Origin: a virus
Length of the DNA: 31,546 nucleotides
Virus record (IMG/VR): IMGVR_UViG_3300035523_000016
Location: 1 to 31,546 of that record
Strand: one strand, 5' to 3'
Made by a program: the position numbers and the translations under genes. A model generated the notes under the pieces. The model did no database searches. It was not told the origin of the DNA and was given only the letters and a program-made list of their open reading frames with translations. Position 1 is the stretch's first letter. Each line of letters starts with the position of its first letter. Below, one piece after another: positions 12,464 through 19,991 of the stretch.

Positions 12464-13318
12464 ATGCAGGTGTCAGTGGTGGGTGCCACGGTGCTGCACA
12501 TGGACCCCCGAGCAAAGTCCGTCCCACTGATGTGGCGGACTCCCCTAGCAGCATGGTTGGGCAGCCTCGTCGCTGCCGGCCAGACCCGTCAAACCGTCGA
12601 CTCCCGCCGGCAGCAGCTCAGTACCGCTGCCCGCGCGCTCGGCCCCGACCCATGGCGGGTGACGACTGACGACCTGGCCGACTACACGATGGTGCAGGAC
12701 TGGTCCCGGGAGACCCGCAGGACGAACTACGCAGCGCTCAGGGGCTTCTACCGGTGGGCGGTGCAACAAGGGCACATCGCGGAGTCCCCCGCGGCCTTCC
12801 TGCCCAGCGTGAAGGCCGCGGACCCGTGCCCACGGCCGGCGCCCGAGCTCGTCTACAACACGGCCAAGGCCTACGCCGATCGCCGGACGCTGCTGATCCT
12901 CCGCCTCGCCGGTGAGGCCGGGATGCGGCGGGCTGAAATCTGCCAGGTGCACCGCGACGACCTCACCGACGACCTGCTCGGCTGGTCCCTGATGGTGCAC
13001 GGCAAGGGCGGCAAGCTCCGCATGGTGCCACTGCCCGACGACCTGGCGATCGCCATCCGGGACGCCGGCGGATGGCTGTTCCCCGGAGATGACGCAGGAC
13101 ACCTCTCGCCGCGATGGGTGGGCAAGCTCGCCGCCCAGGCTCTCAGCGGTCGATGGACGCTGCACACCCTGCGCCACCGGTTCGCGACGAAGGCCTACGC
13201 CGGCCATGACCTGCTGGCCGTGCAGCAGCTGCTCGGGCACAGCTCGCCGGCAACGACGCAGCGCTACGTGGCCACCGACAGCCAGCGCCTACGCGCCGCG
13301 GCAGGACTCGCCAGTTGA
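12464..13318 (+). CDS. int: tyrosine integrase lacking an arm-binding domain
   Basis: The integrase inserts the phage into the host tRNA gene through a covalent tyrosine-DNA link. All catalytic residues are visible: R155 (GMRRAE), the beta-hairpin lysine in GKGGKLRMVPL, H234 and R237 (HTLRHRFAT), H259 (LLGHSS) and Y268 (TTQRYVA). A SAM-like core-binding domain spans about residues 23-108. At 284 aa it has no room for the N-terminal arm-type DNA-binding domain of lambda-like integrases, so it resembles XerC/D and the arm-less Brujita integrase. It ends in AGLAS, loosely like an ssrA degradation tag. The ATG at 12464 has GAGG upstream; M13 is the alternative. It shares the repressor mRNA in the virus, but not after integration. 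Confidence 0.95.
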   Translation: MQVSVVGATVLHMDPRAKSVPLMWRTPLAAWLGSLVAAGQTRQTVDSRRQQLSTAARALGPDPWRVTTDDLADYTMVQDWSRETRRTNYAALRGFYRWAVQQGHIAESPAAFLPSVKAADPCPRPAPELVYNTAKAYADRRTLLILRLAGEAGMRRAEICQVHRDDLTDDLLGWSLMVHGKGGKLRMVPLPDDLAIAIRDAGGWLFPGDDAGHLSPRWVGKLAAQALSGRWTLHTLRHRFATKAYAGHDLLAVQQLLGHSSPATTQRYVATDSQRLRAAAGLAS

Positions 13319-13359
13319 CTCGCAGTACCCCGATCTTCCAAACCAGAAAGGTTCGACCC

Positions 13360-13983
13360 ATGAAGCGCCTCACCACCCTCGCCGCAGCGATCGCCGTGGC
13401 CGCTGGCCTCCTCTTCGGTGCCATTCCGTCGCAGGCCGTCGCGGAGGATTCACCGACCCCAACGCCTTCCGCGACGCCCACGCCTACCCCGACCGAAACG
13501 ACAGAGCCGCCGCTGGTGGTGATCCGGACGCCGTGGGTGAAGACCCTCGACCAGTGGTGCGAGGCGAGCGATGCCACGAACTTCTACTTCGGGGACGGGG
13601 CCCTCTTCGCGAAGCGCGTCTCCACCGGCGTGATCCACCGGACGCTGAACGAGTCCGGCAAGGACGTCACCGGCAGCGAGCTCGTCCTCCCGGTCGGCAG
13701 CTACGTGACGACCTTCACCGCACCCGAGGGTTCCGTCTTCGAGTCGGGCGAGGCGACCGCAATATCCCAGTCGATCATCTTCTCGGCCGATCCCTGCGGG
13801 AAGCCTGCGACCAAGGTCAAGCGCGGCGCCTGGCACATCGTCAAGATCACTGCTCATTACGTGAAGATGCGCCGAACGGTGAAGACGACCCGCTACCACG
13901 CGGTCATGAACGATGACGGTATGGCCGGGGAATGGGTCGCGAGGACCTCGGTCGCGCACCAGTCGATGAAGGTCAAGATCTGA
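13360..13983 (+). CDS. secreted protein with Thr/Pro linker, 207 aa
   Basis: A signal peptide (MKRLTTLAAAIAVAAGLLFG onwards) ends near AVAED, about residue 29. A short linker of repeated Thr/Pro/Ser residues follows, then a domain of about 160 residues with two cysteines that could pair. I do not recognise the domain. The ATG at 13360 has AAAGG upstream. It is on the same strand as int and in the lysogeny block, so it may be made in lysogens and act at the cell surface. Superinfection exclusion and lysogenic conversion are possible roles. Confidence 0.75.
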   Translation: MKRLTTLAAAIAVAAGLLFGAIPSQAVAEDSPTPTPSATPTPTPTETTEPPLVVIRTPWVKTLDQWCEASDATNFYFGDGALFAKRVSTGVIHRTLNESGKDVTGSELVLPVGSYVTTFTAPEGSVFESGEATAISQSIIFSADPCGKPATKVKRGAWHIVKITAHYVKMRRTVKTTRYHAVMNDDGMAGEWVARTSVAHQSMKVKI

Positions 13984-14045
13984 CCCGTCACTGACCAGGG
14001 CAGCCCCGGTCCACTAGTCCGGACAACGGGTGAGCTCCCCTGAGC

Positions 14046-14079
14046 ACAGCGCCCCATGCCTTTGGGTGTGGGGCGCTGT
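14046..14079. terminator. hairpin terminator after secreted-protein gene
   Basis: The stem ACAGCGCCCCA pairs with TGGGGCGCTGT (11 bp) around a 12-base loop. It stands 62 bases after the stop of the secreted-protein gene and before the lipoprotein promoter. The downstream CGCATTCTCC is only weakly T-rich. Confidence 0.65.
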
Positions 14080-14088
14080 CGCATTCTC

Positions 14089-14124
14089 CTGCGGATGAAT
14101 AGCGAGGACCGTACGCTCAGCCTC
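14089..14124 (+). promoter_or_regulatory. candidate leaderless promoter of the lipoprotein gene
   Basis: A -10 hexamer TACGCT at 14112-14117 ends 7 bases before the ATG at 14125, so transcription would begin at or beside the start codon. A weak -35 (CTGCGG, 14089-14094) sits 17 bases upstream. No ribosome site precedes the ATG. A terminator stands just upstream, so the gene would have its own promoter. The call rests on spacing alone. Confidence 0.45.
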
Positions 14125-14715
14125 ATGACCCGCCCCGTTCTTGCCCTTGCCCTGCTCGTCGCCCTGGTTGGCTGTGCTGCGCCGGCACCCGCCCCGGTCG
14201 CCACCGTGACAGCCACGACGACGGCAACGGCGATCGCGGATCCGGCGGAGCCCAGCCCAACTGCGACCCCAACGGCCGAGAAGGACGCCGATGGAAACGC
14301 GCTGAAGAAAGTGGGCGAGATGGCGGCCGCGGTCGGCGAGGACGGCGTCACCTACGTGAAGTTCCGGGTGAACCGGATCGAGCCCTTCAAGTGCAACTGG
14401 TCCGGCGCGGACAAGGCGAAGAACGGCCACTACGTCGGGGTGTGGATGGAGTTCTGGACCGACAAGGCCGTCGGCGGGGACAACGTACCGGCAGTCGAGA
14501 CCGACGCTTGGCAGGTCATCGGGGCCGACGGCGTGACCGAGAACGACTCGGACGGGAACAGTGATTTCTGCGCCAACGACGCGACCGCGCTGCCCTACAC
14601 GATCGAGGGCGCCAAGCACGTCAAGGGCGTCGTTGTACTCGACATCAAGGCCAAGCACGGCGGCCTGGTCTTCACGTTCAGCGATGCAGCCACAGGCTGG
14701 CGCTACAACTTCTAG
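14125..14715 (+). CDS. lipoprotein with Ig-like (DUF4352-like) domain, 196 aa
   Basis: The N-terminus is a lipoprotein signal (MTRPVLALALLVALVGC) with lipobox LVGC, so the cysteine at residue 17 would be acylated and anchored outside the membrane. An Ala/Thr/Pro linker follows, then a beta-rich domain with paired cysteines (FKCNW and DFCAND). Its run of hydrophobic strands and closing VVVLDIKAKHGGLVFTFSD resemble DUF4352-type Ig-like domains. Phage lipoproteins in this position often block DNA entry by related phages. An alternative start at 14095 adds 10 residues before the signal. Function is inferred. Confidence 0.8.
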   Translation: MTRPVLALALLVALVGCAAPAPAPVATVTATTTATAIADPAEPSPTATPTAEKDADGNALKKVGEMAAAVGEDGVTYVKFRVNRIEPFKCNWSGADKAKNGHYVGVWMEFWTDKAVGGDNVPAVETDAWQVIGADGVTENDSDGNSDFCANDATALPYTIEGAKHVKGVVVLDIKAKHGGLVFTFSDAATGWRYNF

Positions 14716-14731
14716 CCCAGAACGCACGAAG

Positions 14732-14760
14732 AGCCCCACCTCCGAAGAGGTGGGGCTTTT
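14732..14760. terminator. strong bidirectional terminator between converging operons
   Basis: An 11-bp perfect stem (AGCCCCACCTC with GAGGTGGGGCT) encloses a CGAA tetraloop and is followed by TTT on the plus strand. It lies between the lipoprotein stop (14715) and the stop of the last late gene (14764), which read toward each other, so it can end both transcripts. Confidence 0.9.
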
Positions 14761-14763
14761 CGC

Positions 14764-14913
14764 TTATCTGGGGTTGGGCCACTCGTGGAGCTGGTTGCCG
14801 AAGTAGCACTGATGTGTGCCGTCGTGGCCAGCGTTGATCGAGCAGATGAGGCGGGGGTCGTGCGGGTGCTGCGCCGAGCAGCTATGCGCCAACGTCGTCA
14901 GCGGGGAGTCCAT
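14764..14913 (-). CDS. small Cys/His protein at the end of the late operon, 49 aa
   Basis: This short protein has the spacing CSAQHPHDPRLICSINAGHD then GTHQCYFGNQLHEW, so three cysteines and several histidines could bind a metal ion. The ATG at 14913 has AAGG upstream and the gene overlaps the holin gene by 32 bases. A similar type of small protein often ends actinophage lysis cassettes. Function unknown. Confidence 0.6.
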   Translation of the reverse strand: MDSPLTTLAHSCSAQHPHDPRLICSINAGHDGTHQCYFGNQLHEWPNPR

Positions 14914-15130
14914 CGGTGCCTTCGGTGGGCGGGGCGTCGTCCTCGGTGGCCGGCGCATTGTTCGGCACGAGGTAGACGCCGAGCGAGGTTGCGAGTGCAG
15001 TGCCGAGAGCGATCAGCCACTCAGCCTGCGTGGGGATGCGTCCGGCGAGCAGCGGGTTGCACAGCATGATGATGCCGGGACCGAAGAAGCCGACGACGGC
15101 CTTCCAGTAGGGAGCGATCTTGTCGAGCAT
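14882..15130 (-). CDS. probable holin, 82 aa
   Basis: Holins make holes in the membrane so that lysis can occur on time. The protein has two hydrophobic segments, at about residues 11-29 (AVVGFFGPGIIMLCNPLLA) and 37-55 (EWLIALGTALATSLGVYLV), and an acidic Pro-rich tail. The MLDKIAPYWKAVVGFFGPG start matches a common actinophage holin type. The ATG at 15130 has AAAGG upstream. It lies 12 bp after the endolysin. Confidence 0.75.
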   Translation of the reverse strand: MLDKIAPYWKAVVGFFGPGIIMLCNPLLAGRIPTQAEWLIALGTALATSLGVYLVPNNAPATEDDAPPTEGTDGLPADDVGA

Positions 15131-15141
15131 GCTTCTGCCTT

Positions 15142-16302
15142 TCAGTTGATGGTGACCGTGGGCCGGTCGTGGTCGGATGTGGTGGCGGGCACCAGCTCGC
15201 CATTGATTGCGGTGACGCGGCCCTTCTGCGCGTAGATCGCGTCCATGTGCCCGGGGCCGTCGTGGTAGCTGTCGGCGTCGGGCGTGATGCGGACGAAGGC
15301 TCGGGTTGCGAGGATCTCGTCGGGGTCCATCGCCCAGTCGCCCATCGCGATGGCTGGCCAGCGTCCGACGAGACTCACGGCACGCAGCACGTCTTCGCGC
15401 TTTCCCTTGGCAACGGCCGCATCGGTCGCGTGCTTCCCGAAGGCGTCGCGCGGACGGGTGTGGTTGACGATGAAGTCGCGGCCCTTGCCGGCCCGATCTC
15501 GCAGCGGGACGCAGATCGCGCCGTGGTAGTGGTCTCCGTGCGACTTCTGCCGGATGCCGCTCGAGGCGAACAGCGCACTGTCGTAGGCCAGCGCGACCGC
15601 ACCATCGACGTGCACGAACATGCGCCACGAGGCGCCGAGGGCGGCAAGGATCGCCTTGCGCATCTCGGGTGTGGTCTCGGTCAGGCCGATGACCCCAGCG
15701 CCCGTGGTGGCCAGCTCTGTGCCCCGTGCCGCGTAGTTGGTCGATCCGCCGAAGCGCGGGGACTCCTGCGATGCCATGACGACCTTGATGGGCTCCACGA
15801 TCGCCGGGGGCTTCGGTTCGGCAGGCGGGAGGAGCAGCGAGACCCACCCGCGAGGACGCATGTAGAGATCGCGGATCCGGCCCTCGTTGCCGGTCTGGTC
15901 GCCGGGCTTCCCGCCAGACTCCTTGCCGCGCTCGTCGGACTCGAAGCTGACGATCTTGCCGCCACCGATACCGACGACGACATGACCAGGCCCGACGAGA
16001 GCTGAGCCTGCGACGACATTCTTGGTGAGCCAGGCGAGTGACTTCCCGGAGGCCCTGACCAGAGTGAAGCCGGCGGCCACGAGACGGCTCGCGATGTTGC
16101 CGGTGTAGAAGGTGCCGGTGAGGTCCACCGGGTAGCCGGCCATCTTGAAGATGACGCCGGTGGAGCTCGAGCAATCGAAGGCTCCGGGCTGGTGCAGGCG
16201 GCCGTTCTGGTAGCCGCTCCAGCGGTCACCCTGCGAATAGCCGAAGTCCCCGTTGGCGATGGTCTTGGCGATGGCGACTGCTGTGGCGATGGTTCCGGGC
16301 AT
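15142..16302 (-). CDS. endolysin with C-terminal EEP-fold domain
   Basis: The N-terminal half (about residues 1-155) is an NlpC/P60- or CHAP-like cysteine peptidase, with C44 in AFDCSSSTGVIF and H107 in GPGHVVVGIGG. It would cut peptidoglycan peptides. After a Pro-rich linker (160-170), residues 172-386 look like an endonuclease/exonuclease/phosphatase domain. Its motifs appear in order: IGLTET (E209), IVNHTRP (H281), IAMGDWAMDP (D322), GHMDAIYA and TTSDHDRPTV (D377, H378). The usual GDxN asparagine is an alanine here. Phage lysins normally carry a wall-binding domain in this position. The ATG at 16302 lies just upstream of the holin gene, giving a lysis cassette. Confidence 0.85.
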   Translation of the reverse strand: MPGTIATAVAIAKTIANGDFGYSQGDRWSGYQNGRLHQPGAFDCSSSTGVIFKMAGYPVDLTGTFYTGNIASRLVAAGFTLVRASGKSLAWLTKNVVAGSALVGPGHVVVGIGGGKIVSFESDERGKESGGKPGDQTGNEGRIRDLYMRPRGWVSLLLPPAEPKPPAIVEPIKVVMASQESPRFGGSTNYAARGTELATTGAGVIGLTETTPEMRKAILAALGASWRMFVHVDGAVALAYDSALFASSGIRQKSHGDHYHGAICVPLRDRAGKGRDFIVNHTRPRDAFGKHATDAAVAKGKREDVLRAVSLVGRWPAIAMGDWAMDPDEILATRAFVRITPDADSYHDGPGHMDAIYAQKGRVTAINGELVPATTSDHDRPTVTIN

Positions 16303-16344
16303 GGCGAAGTGCCCCTCTCTCAGGGGTTGGTGGTGCGGATGGAG

Positions 16345-16770
16345 TTACTCGGGCTTGGGCTTGAGGTGGTCCTCGAAGCGCTGCGTGAGTGCGGCGAGGC
16401 CGGCGATGATGCCCTGGACGTCCTCGGCCAGCTTGGATGTGCTGCCGTGGTTCGGGGTGACCTGCGCCTTGATCTCAGCGAGCTCGGCGTTCTGTGCGTC
16501 GAGACGCTGGGTGTTGGCCTTGCCTAGGTCGGCGATCTTCTGGTCGACGCCATCGAAGCGTTCGGTGAGAGAGGGCTTTGCCGGCCCCAGCTCATCCTTC
16601 GGTCTGCCGAGGATCAACTCGGCGATGCGCCCGAACTTGACCATGATCGGATACACCACCTGAACCACCTTCACGATCGAGAACGTCAGGACGATGAGCA
16701 GCAGGATGACCAGGCAGGCGACGGCGATCCCGGTGGGGCCAAGGTGGTCCAGCCACCAGTCGAGGTCCAT
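16345..16770 (-). CDS. membrane-anchored coiled-coil protein (DUF2746-like), 141 aa
   Basis: One hydrophobic helix (GIAVACLVILLLIVLTFSIV, about residues 13-32) is followed by a long charged helical part with heptad spacing (LDAQNAELAEIKAQ, KLAEDVQGIIAGLAAL). The NHGSTSKL segment resembles DUF2746-type proteins found near actinophage lysins. The ATG at 16770 overlaps the spike stop (TAATG). It may act as a second holin or spanin-like helper, or in the tail; nothing decides this. Confidence 0.7.
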   Translation of the reverse strand: MDLDWWLDHLGPTGIAVACLVILLLIVLTFSIVKVVQVVYPIMVKFGRIAELILGRPKDELGPAKPSLTERFDGVDQKIADLGKANTQRLDAQNAELAEIKAQVTPNHGSTSKLAEDVQGIIAGLAALTQRFEDHLKPKPE

Positions 16771-18173
16771 TACTTCGCCAGCCCTGCATTGTTGATGAGC
16801 AGCGTGCGGATCTGGTTGGTGAGTGCAATCACCGTCGCCAGGTCGGTCGATGCGGCGTTCAGGGTCGTCACCGTGGCGCCGACTGCAGGGATCTGGATCG
16901 TGTCGGTCGGCGCGACCAGGATGACCCCGGACGTTCCGGCAGATCCTCGGCAGCCGATGAGCTGCGTCCCGGTTGCCGCGCTGCGGACGTTGAATGCGTA
17001 GATCGCGCGGTTGCCGCTGGTTGCCGGCGTCGAGATGACTCCGGTGAGGATGCACCCAACCCCGAAGATGTCCACCTCGTAGTAGGTGGTCGCCGCAGCC
17101 GTGCAGTTGCCAGACAGCCTCGTGCCGGTGACCGTCGTCCCGTCGCTTCCGGTACTGAAGTTGAACCCCGGCTTCCCATTGTTTTCAACGTTCCCGCCAT
17201 TGATCACAACCTTGGCGGTGGCGCTGACGCCCTGCTCAGTGTTGTTGACGATATGTGCGCCGTTGATCGTGACCCCCGGGGCACCCACGAAGATACCTGC
17301 GTTGGTGCTGCCTGAACATGTGACGCCATTCAGTTCACCGATCAGGGTTCCCGCACTGCCGGCGATCAGGATTCCATGTGAACCATTGCTGATGCACCGA
17401 GTGCTTGAGACGGTCGCGGTGGTGGTCTGTGCAGTTGCGCGGACCAGCTGGAGACCGGGGCCCACATTCCCTGAGCAGACGGCGCCCTCGATGATGCAGT
17501 CCTTTACGTCGATACCCGAGGATGGGTTCGGCTCAACGTCGATCCCAGCGCTTGGTGCGGTGGCTGTGATCGTGCCGGTGTTGATGTAGCTGCCGCCAAT
17601 GATCCGCGTGCGGGTTCCGCCGATGATGGAGGCCCCCTGACGTCGGTTGGCGTCCGCCGTGCAGCTGAGCAGGGTCACATCGGTGGGTCCGCCGGTGACG
17701 TTGAAGCCGTCACCCCAGGCGTGCTTCGCGACGACGCCTTCCGCCCTGAATCGGTGCCCTCCGGCGTTGACCTGGACGCAGTGACCCCACTCGCCAGTGC
17801 TGCCCGTGTGGGTCTGCACATCACCCTGCACGGCGCCGCCCGTGACCGAGCAGTCGGCGGCGGTGACGTTGACGATGGCGTAGGTGGTGAGGTTGTTCGT
17901 GATCGCCTTGAGGACGGCTGCAGGGTGGAGCTCCAGCCGCATGCCGGCCGTGCCCATCTGGATCCCGACCGAGGCGTCGATCATGTAGGGACCAGTGCTG
18001 GCGGGGACGTAGGCGGTCAAGCCGTACGTCACCGCCGCCGCAAGGCATGCCTGGATCTCGGCGGTGTCGTCGGTCACCCCATCGCCGAGCGCTCCGAACC
18101 CGACCACGGACAACCGGCCCGATATCGAGTTCATCTTGTCCCGAGTCACTGTCTCGTGGGTCGTGAAGTACAT
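16770..18173 (-). CDS. pectate-lyase-like beta-helix tail spike
   Basis: The N-terminus carries the hallmark FGALGDGVTDDTAEIQACL found before right-handed parallel beta-helices of phage tail spikes. The body (about residues 90-400) has many short Gly/Asn/Val strands and turns typical of such helices. The C-terminal end is hydrophobic. Spikes of this kind bind and often degrade surface polysaccharide, so it probably sets host range. No specific active site is clear. The ATG at 18173 has AAAGGA upstream. It follows the minor tail gene, as expected. Confidence 0.85.
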   Translation of the reverse strand: MYFTTHETVTRDKMNSISGRLSVVGFGALGDGVTDDTAEIQACLAAAVTYGLTAYVPASTGPYMIDASVGIQMGTAGMRLELHPAAVLKAITNNLTTYAIVNVTAADCSVTGGAVQGDVQTHTGSTGEWGHCVQVNAGGHRFRAEGVVAKHAWGDGFNVTGGPTDVTLLSCTADANRRQGASIIGGTRTRIIGGSYINTGTITATAPSAGIDVEPNPSSGIDVKDCIIEGAVCSGNVGPGLQLVRATAQTTTATVSSTRCISNGSHGILIAGSAGTLIGELNGVTCSGSTNAGIFVGAPGVTINGAHIVNNTEQGVSATAKVVINGGNVENNGKPGFNFSTGSDGTTVTGTRLSGNCTAAATTYYEVDIFGVGCILTGVISTPATSGNRAIYAFNVRSAATGTQLIGCRGSAGTSGVILVAPTDTIQIPAVGATVTTLNAASTDLATVIALTNQIRTLLINNAGLAK

Positions 18174-18194
18174 TCAGGGGTTCCTTTCGGAGGT

Positions 18195-19991
18195 TCAGGC
18201 GGCGACGAAGTTGCCGGCGTCGAGGACGCCGTAGGTAGCGTCATCGAGGGTGAAGGCGTAGGAGTCGATATCGGGGCTGAGCTTGAAGGTGATCACCCAT
18301 TGCGTGTGATCGATCGTCACGTCACGACCCTCGACGAACTCCAGCAGTGAGGCCGGCATGAAGGCGAGGCCCGGTGTCAGGGTCAGCCTCGTCCCAGGGA
18401 TCGCCGCACACAGCGCCGCCCTCTGCGCATCTGTCAGGAGTGGATGCAGCAGGTTCACCGAGGCCGTCGGGCACCTGGCGCCGCCGAAAGCGTGAGTCAC
18501 CTTCCAGTCGGCGAACGCGCGATCGAGCGCCCTGCTGGCATGGACCCCCTCGAGGGCCAGCGTCTTGCGATCGCCATCAGGGCGGGTCGCGGTGTAGCCG
18601 GTCCCATCTGCCCACGTGGTTGTGGCATCCGAGCACCAGCCGGCAGAGTCGTTCCGCCAGCCGAGGTCGTTGAGCAGCGTCCCTGCCGGCACCGGCACCG
18701 GGGTCGTGGTCGGCGCGAACGGAATCCATGCGAGCGTTCCATCGTGCTTGTCGACCAGACGGGCACCCATGCCATCGACGAGCGCGCTCATCGCCTCGGC
18801 AGCATCCCGGCCTTCGAGCAGCGGGAGCGTTGTTTCCCCCGCGGTCAGCCCGGAGATTGCCGGAGCGCCGGCGAAGTCCGCAAGCATCACCACGGCCGAA
18901 CTGGCAACCGGGGTGCGCGGACCGAGGAGGGCGATTGCTGCCGCGGTGGTGTCCGTGGCGTCGGCGTACCGGTCGGTGATCACCTGGAGATTGCCGAGGC
19001 TGAACTGTGCGCCGCCCGTCAGGGTCGGGTTCACCACGAGATTCAGTGGCGGCTCAGGGAAGGGGCCGACCGAGGCCGGTTCGATATAGAAGCCGGCGCC
19101 CGTGCCGTCCCCGAACGTGATTCGCTCGTAGTAGAGGCTCAGGTTGAGGCGGAAGGAGATCTCGACCAGGACGGGCCAGACGGTTGGCTTGAACACCGTC
19201 GAGCTTCCGAATGCATACAGCCCGATCGTGGGGTCCCAGGAGAGCGTGAATGCGCTGCAGGACAGCAGCACGCACGCCGCGGTGGGCTGGGAGTAGAGGA
19301 CGAAGCGCACCATCCACTTCTTCTGCACGCCGGCGGGGAGCCCCAGTGCGCCCGTGGTGAGCTTGAGCCCACCGACTGCCGACTTGAACAGCGGATGCTG
19401 GTCCGTGCCCTCCTCCATCGGCAGCAGCGTGGATGTCCCGCCAGCCCAGCCGGCAGCGCCGTTGTCGGTGATCCCGACGCTTCCTACCTGCTGCTTGGCA
19501 GGGCTTTGGGTGTCGCGCAGCGGCCAGTAGTTGGCGATCCCGGCCGTGTTCCGCACGACCTCGTCAGCAGCCTGCCGAAGCGTGTAGGCCGGGAATGCCC
19601 CGAGGGTGTCGCTGGCGCTTACCCGGCAGACCGCAGCCTTGCCGGTCGGGTCATTGACGGAGTCGGCGGACCAGGACTGGATCTTGCCCTGAAACAGCAC
19701 CTGCCATGCGCTGTTGACCCATCCCGAGACCCGCAGGCCTGCACCGGGGTTGACGTTCGGGTAGTAGACCGAGGTGGACAGGTTCGGGCTGAACCGGCCA
19801 TCCGAGTTGTCGAGGACAAGGCTGCAGGTTCCAACCGAGATGGCGTCGCCGGTCTCGTTCTCCTTGCCCTCGCTGATGCTGACGCCCTGGGCAAGCCGAA
19901 GGTAGTCCTTCACCCCACCAGTGCCAGCGGAGTTCGTAACCTCCACCCATGCACCGGTGAAGTTGATCTCTACCTTCAGCTTCGGACTCAT
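18195..19991 (-). CDS. minor tail protein, 598 aa
   Basis: The first 100 residues (CSLVLDNSDGRFSPN, SVYYPNVNPGAGLRVSG) match the start of actinophage tail-tip proteins that combine distal-tail and baseplate-hub functions. The middle has a Trp/Gly-rich segment that could be a concanavalin-like fold, and the C-terminal part (LLEGRDAAEAMSALVDGMGA, VTIDHTQWVITFKLSP) resembles the hub. It is the only large tail-tip gene between tape measure and spike, so the tip is simple. ATGA overlap with the tape measure. Confidence 0.85.
   Translation of the reverse strand: MSPKLKVEINFTGAWVEVTNSAGTGGVKDYLRLAQGVSISEGKENETGDAISVGTCSLVLDNSDGRFSPNLSTSVYYPNVNPGAGLRVSGWVNSAWQVLFQGKIQSWSADSVNDPTGKAAVCRVSASDTLGAFPAYTLRQAADEVVRNTAGIANYWPLRDTQSPAKQQVGSVGITDNGAAGWAGGTSTLLPMEEGTDQHPLFKSAVGGLKLTTGALGLPAGVQKKWMVRFVLYSQPTAACVLLSCSAFTLSWDPTIGLYAFGSSTVFKPTVWPVLVEISFRLNLSLYYERITFGDGTGAGFYIEPASVGPFPEPPLNLVVNPTLTGGAQFSLGNLQVITDRYADATDTTAAAIALLGPRTPVASSAVVMLADFAGAPAISGLTAGETTLPLLEGRDAAEAMSALVDGMGARLVDKHDGTLAWIPFAPTTTPVPVPAGTLLNDLGWRNDSAGWCSDATTTWADGTGYTATRPDGDRKTLALEGVHASRALDRAFADWKVTHAFGGARCPTASVNLLHPLLTDAQRAALCAAIPGTRLTLTPGLAFMPASLLEFVEGRDVTIDHTQWVITFKLSPDIDSYAFTLDDATYGVLDAGNFVAA

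Noticed and set aside
15131-16174. A 430-codon minus-strand frame ending with the holin
   Set aside because: The part upstream of 15130 lies across the endolysin in another frame and is rich in Arg and Pro. Only the last 82 codons are a gene.
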